Part shown: positions 62,069 through 64,000 of the stretch, in pieces
Layout: each line of letters begins with the position of its first letter
Position numbering within the stretch: the first letter of the stretch is position 1
Origin: Thiosocius teredinicola
GTDB taxonomy: Bacteria; Pseudomonadota; Gammaproteobacteria; Chromatiales; Chromatiaceae
NCBI RefSeq assembly: GCF_002009425.1
Contig: NZ_CP019936.1
Location: 3,707,297 to 3,771,296, forward strand
Reading direction: 5' to 3'
DNA length: 64,000 nt
Notes under the pieces: generated by a model
Seen by the model: the letters and a program-made list of their open reading frames with translations, nothing else
Database searches by the model: none
Told to the model about the DNA's origin: nothing
Translations under genes and position numbers: made by a program

Positions 62069-62956
62069 TCAGTCGCCTACGTCCGGCGGGCGTGAAGAGA
62101 TCGCAGTACGCCGATTGGCCAGGGCAACACCGCTGAGTATCAGACCGCCCCCGACCGCCATGGCCAACGTAACCACTTCATCGAGAAAAACCGCACCCCA
62201 GACGATCGCAAAAACCGGGATCAGGTAGGTCACCGTCAGGGTCCGCATCGGGCCGACTTCGCGAATCAGGCGGAAATAGATAAGGAAGGCGAGCGAAGTC
62301 GACAACACCGCCAACGCCGTCACCGCAACCACGATGGCCGGCCCCGGCATTTCGCGGACTGGAAAGAACGGTAGCAAGGGCAACATAACCAGTGCTGCGC
62401 CCAGCTGACCGCCGGTCACGAAAACGATACCCGAGACGTGGTGCAGACGGCGGCGCGCGAAATTGGCGGCAAACACATAAGACACGGCGGCGCACAGACC
62501 CGCCAATACCGACAGCAGCGGCGGCGTCCCGGCATCCGTCGGCAGTCCGATCAGGATCACGACACCGACGAACCCCAATACGACACCGAAGATACGTGCC
62601 GCATCCAGTCGCTCCTCAAAGACCAGGTAGCCGATCAGTGCCGCAAAAATCGGCACCGTGGCGTTCAGGATCGAGGTGAGTCCGGCTGACAGCTCAAGCG
62701 ATGCGTACGCCAGCAGGGTAAACGGCAGCGCCGCACTCATCACGCCCACGGCAACCAAACGGCCCAGGTTGGCCCGCAACACCGGAAGCTGTCCACGGCG
62801 AATGACCAGGGGCAGCAACACCAAACCCGCGATGAAGACGCGCAGTGCGATCAACCACACCGGCCCGAGAACGGGTGCGGCCAGCCGCATGAACAGAAAC
62901 GATGCTCCCCATAGCGCTGCCAGAAAAACCAGCGCCGGGTAAAAAGGCAAATTCAA
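62069..62956 (-). CDS. EamA/DMT-superfamily exporter
   Basis: The 295-residue, ten-helix drug/metabolite transporter has two EamA repeats: about 8-140 (ALWGASFLFMRLAAPVLGP, LNATVPIFAALIGYLVFEE) and 150-285 (VTYLIPVFAIVWGAVFLDE). The duplicated pattern fits an inner-membrane exporter, substrate unknown. It lies 28 bases after the TetR regulator on the same strand and is likely its target or operon partner. Confidence 0.9.
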   Translation of the reverse strand: MNLPFYPALVFLAALWGASFLFMRLAAPVLGPVWLIALRVFIAGLVLLPLVIRRGQLPVLRANLGRLVAVGVMSAALPFTLLAYASLELSAGLTSILNATVPIFAALIGYLVFEERLDAARIFGVVLGFVGVVILIGLPTDAGTPPLLSVLAGLCAAVSYVFAANFARRRLHHVSGIVFVTGGQLGAALVMLPLLPFFPVREMPGPAIVVAVTALAVLSTSLAFLIYFRLIREVGPMRTLTVTYLIPVFAIVWGAVFLDEVVTLAMAVGGGLILSGVALANRRTAISSRPPDVGD

Positions 62957-62984
62957 TGCCTTCGTTCGGCAAACGCTACCGTCG

Positions 62985-63569
62985 TCAGCTACGCACTACC
63001 TGTACTGCGTAAGCCACCACTTCTTGAGCTGCTTGCTCTCCGCCGCCAGATCCTCCGAACACGCGCAACCCCCAGACCGTCGTCATCAAGAAAGTTGCTA
63101 ATGTATCCGGTGATTTGTCAGCAGCCAACAATCCTTGTCTTTGCGCTTCGGTCAATGCAGCCACTACCACCTGTCTCACTTCACCCAGGTGGCTTTGTAC
63201 CCGTTCACGAACCCTCGGATTATGTCTGGCAGCCTCGAGTACGGTGTTGACCAACAGACAACCACACGTGGTGTCTTCAACACCGCAATCACTGGCGGCG
63301 ATCTGCAGAAAACGTTCCGCCCCCTGAAGGGGATCGGCTGCCTGCGCGAAAGCGTCACGCACACGTTTCAGTTTCTGCTGAGCGTAATAATCCAGTGCGG
63401 CAAGAAATAAGCCTTCTTTTGATTGGAATGCGGCATACAAGCTACCAGGCTGCAGATGCGTCGCTTTTACCAACTGTGCGATGCTCGTTTCGCAATATCC
63501 GCGCTCGAGGAACAAGGCCGTCGCCTGCCCCAGCACTTCATTGCGATCGAAACTCACTGGCCTAGCCAT
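62985..63569 (-). CDS. TetR-family regulator
   Basis: The 194-residue protein's N-terminal helix-turn-helix is typical of TetR (VLGQATALFLERGYCETSIAQLVKATHLQPGSLYAAFQSKEGLF). The C-terminal ligand domain contains DCGVEDTTCGCLLVNTVLEAARHNPRV, a segment common in AcuR/YxaF-like TetR members; its three Cys might be redox-sensitive. It probably represses the downstream exporter and itself. Confidence 0.9.
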   Translation of the reverse strand: MARPVSFDRNEVLGQATALFLERGYCETSIAQLVKATHLQPGSLYAAFQSKEGLFLAALDYYAQQKLKRVRDAFAQAADPLQGAERFLQIAASDCGVEDTTCGCLLVNTVLEAARHNPRVRERVQSHLGEVRQVVVAALTEAQRQGLLAADKSPDTLATFLMTTVWGLRVFGGSGGGEQAAQEVVAYAVQVVRS

Positions 63570-64000
63570 GCGTAAAGACTTCCCCTATTACTGTTTGTTT
63601 GTGTTCTTTGCGACATAAAGTATAGCCGTGAAGGTACGAGGGGTGCGCGCTGAAAAGGTGTCTTGAATCAAAGCAATGTTCGCAACGTGAATCCGCTTCG
63701 AAGAGACTTCGATCAGCGGCAAAATTGCAGCTCCACCAGCACTCGTTTTTCTCGGCCGAATACCGTTCTGGCGGCACAGTATGCACGCTGAAATATTGAA
63801 TGGGCATTGTGAAAACAAACTAATGTTGTCAAAGGCTTGCACATCGAGCCGCACACAAGGCTCTCATCATCGATATCGTCACCGCTGATTGCCGCTTCGA
63901 TTCGAAGGACAGCTGAGACACAACAAAGCAATTTGGCGCACACGAAAAGTTAATCTTTGCAAAGATTCAACACACTAGTGCTGCTGTGTAGACGTGCGAT
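63570..64000. other. 431-base stretch without a supported gene
   Basis: Small frames on the minus strand lack start signals and recognisable products. Base composition is less GC-rich than the neighbouring genes. It contains the TetR promoter region at its left end and a perfect palindrome at 63952-63967. The rest shows nothing I can name. A gene beyond the window edge may own the right part. Confidence 0.5.
63952..63967. promoter_or_regulatory. Perfect 16-base palindrome near the window edge
   Basis: AATCTTTGCAAAGATT is its own reverse complement. It is isolated, in a gene-free area, 380 bases from the TetR start. It may be an operator for an adjacent gene outside the window. Confidence 0.4.

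Overview
The window is a GC-rich, densely coded bacterial chromosome segment. The complete tol-pal operon, ruvC/ruvA/ruvB, and the order fmdB–aspS–nudB–yebC–ruvC point to a gammaproteobacterium, probably near the Chromatiales-type sulfur or environmental lineages. The taxon is inferred from gene content and order, not from a phylogeny. I saw no rRNA, tRNA or CRISPR array.

Layout. 1-4778 (minus strand): ybgC-tolQ-tolR-tolA-tolB-pal and the start of cpoB. 4943-10230: ruvB, three unrelated genes (unknown protein, DUF6064 membrane protein, Tat-exported aldo/keto reductase), then ruvA, ruvC and yebC. 10377-15151: an accessory block between yebC and nudB holding an HDOD-GAF protein, a DUF971–MoaD-like fusion, a spondin-domain protein with a PEP-CTERM-like tail, and a solitary retron-type reverse transcriptase preceded by a strongly structured leader. 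15192-17895: nudB, aspS, fmdB. 18076-20705: a Na+-type flagellar stator pair (pomAB) with a PilZ protein. 20811-21076: a MITE-like inverted-repeat element abutting an SDR gene. 21948-32300: gshA, pbpG, prc, and a nucleotide/DNA-quality cluster (dgt, SRAP, mazG, M48 protease, Nudix). 32301-33263: a gene-poor AT-rich gap. 33264-38959: FGE-like protein, a ynbA-ynbB-plsC lipid operon, TerB-like, DUF6279 and DsrE proteins. 38999-41549: FIST sensor plus histidine kinase. 41678-46895: the imuA-imuB-dnaE2 mutagenesis cassette behind a GAAC-N7-GAAC LexA-type site. 47187-50732: secreted protein, ornithine/lysine decarboxylase, exported methyltransferase, lipoprotein esterase. 50875-54835: an unusual three-gene operon (PP-loop amidotransferase-like, AMP ligase, thioester-reductase-like). 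54878-63569: intradiol dioxygenase, mgtE, OmpA lipoprotein, MocR regulator, DUF1127, a HypD homologue that has lost its catalytic motifs, DUF2061, EamA exporter and TetR regulator.

Best candidates for an undescribed system: (1) the reverse transcriptase at 13829-15151 with a candidate msr-msd RNA at 13640-13803 and no recognisable effector; (2) the HypD-like protein at 60460-61560, which keeps its C-terminal cysteine pattern but lacks the active-site cysteines and has no hyp genes nearby; (3) the three-gene operon at 50875-54835. All boundaries come from reading the sequence. No homology search was run, and family names rest on recognised motifs.
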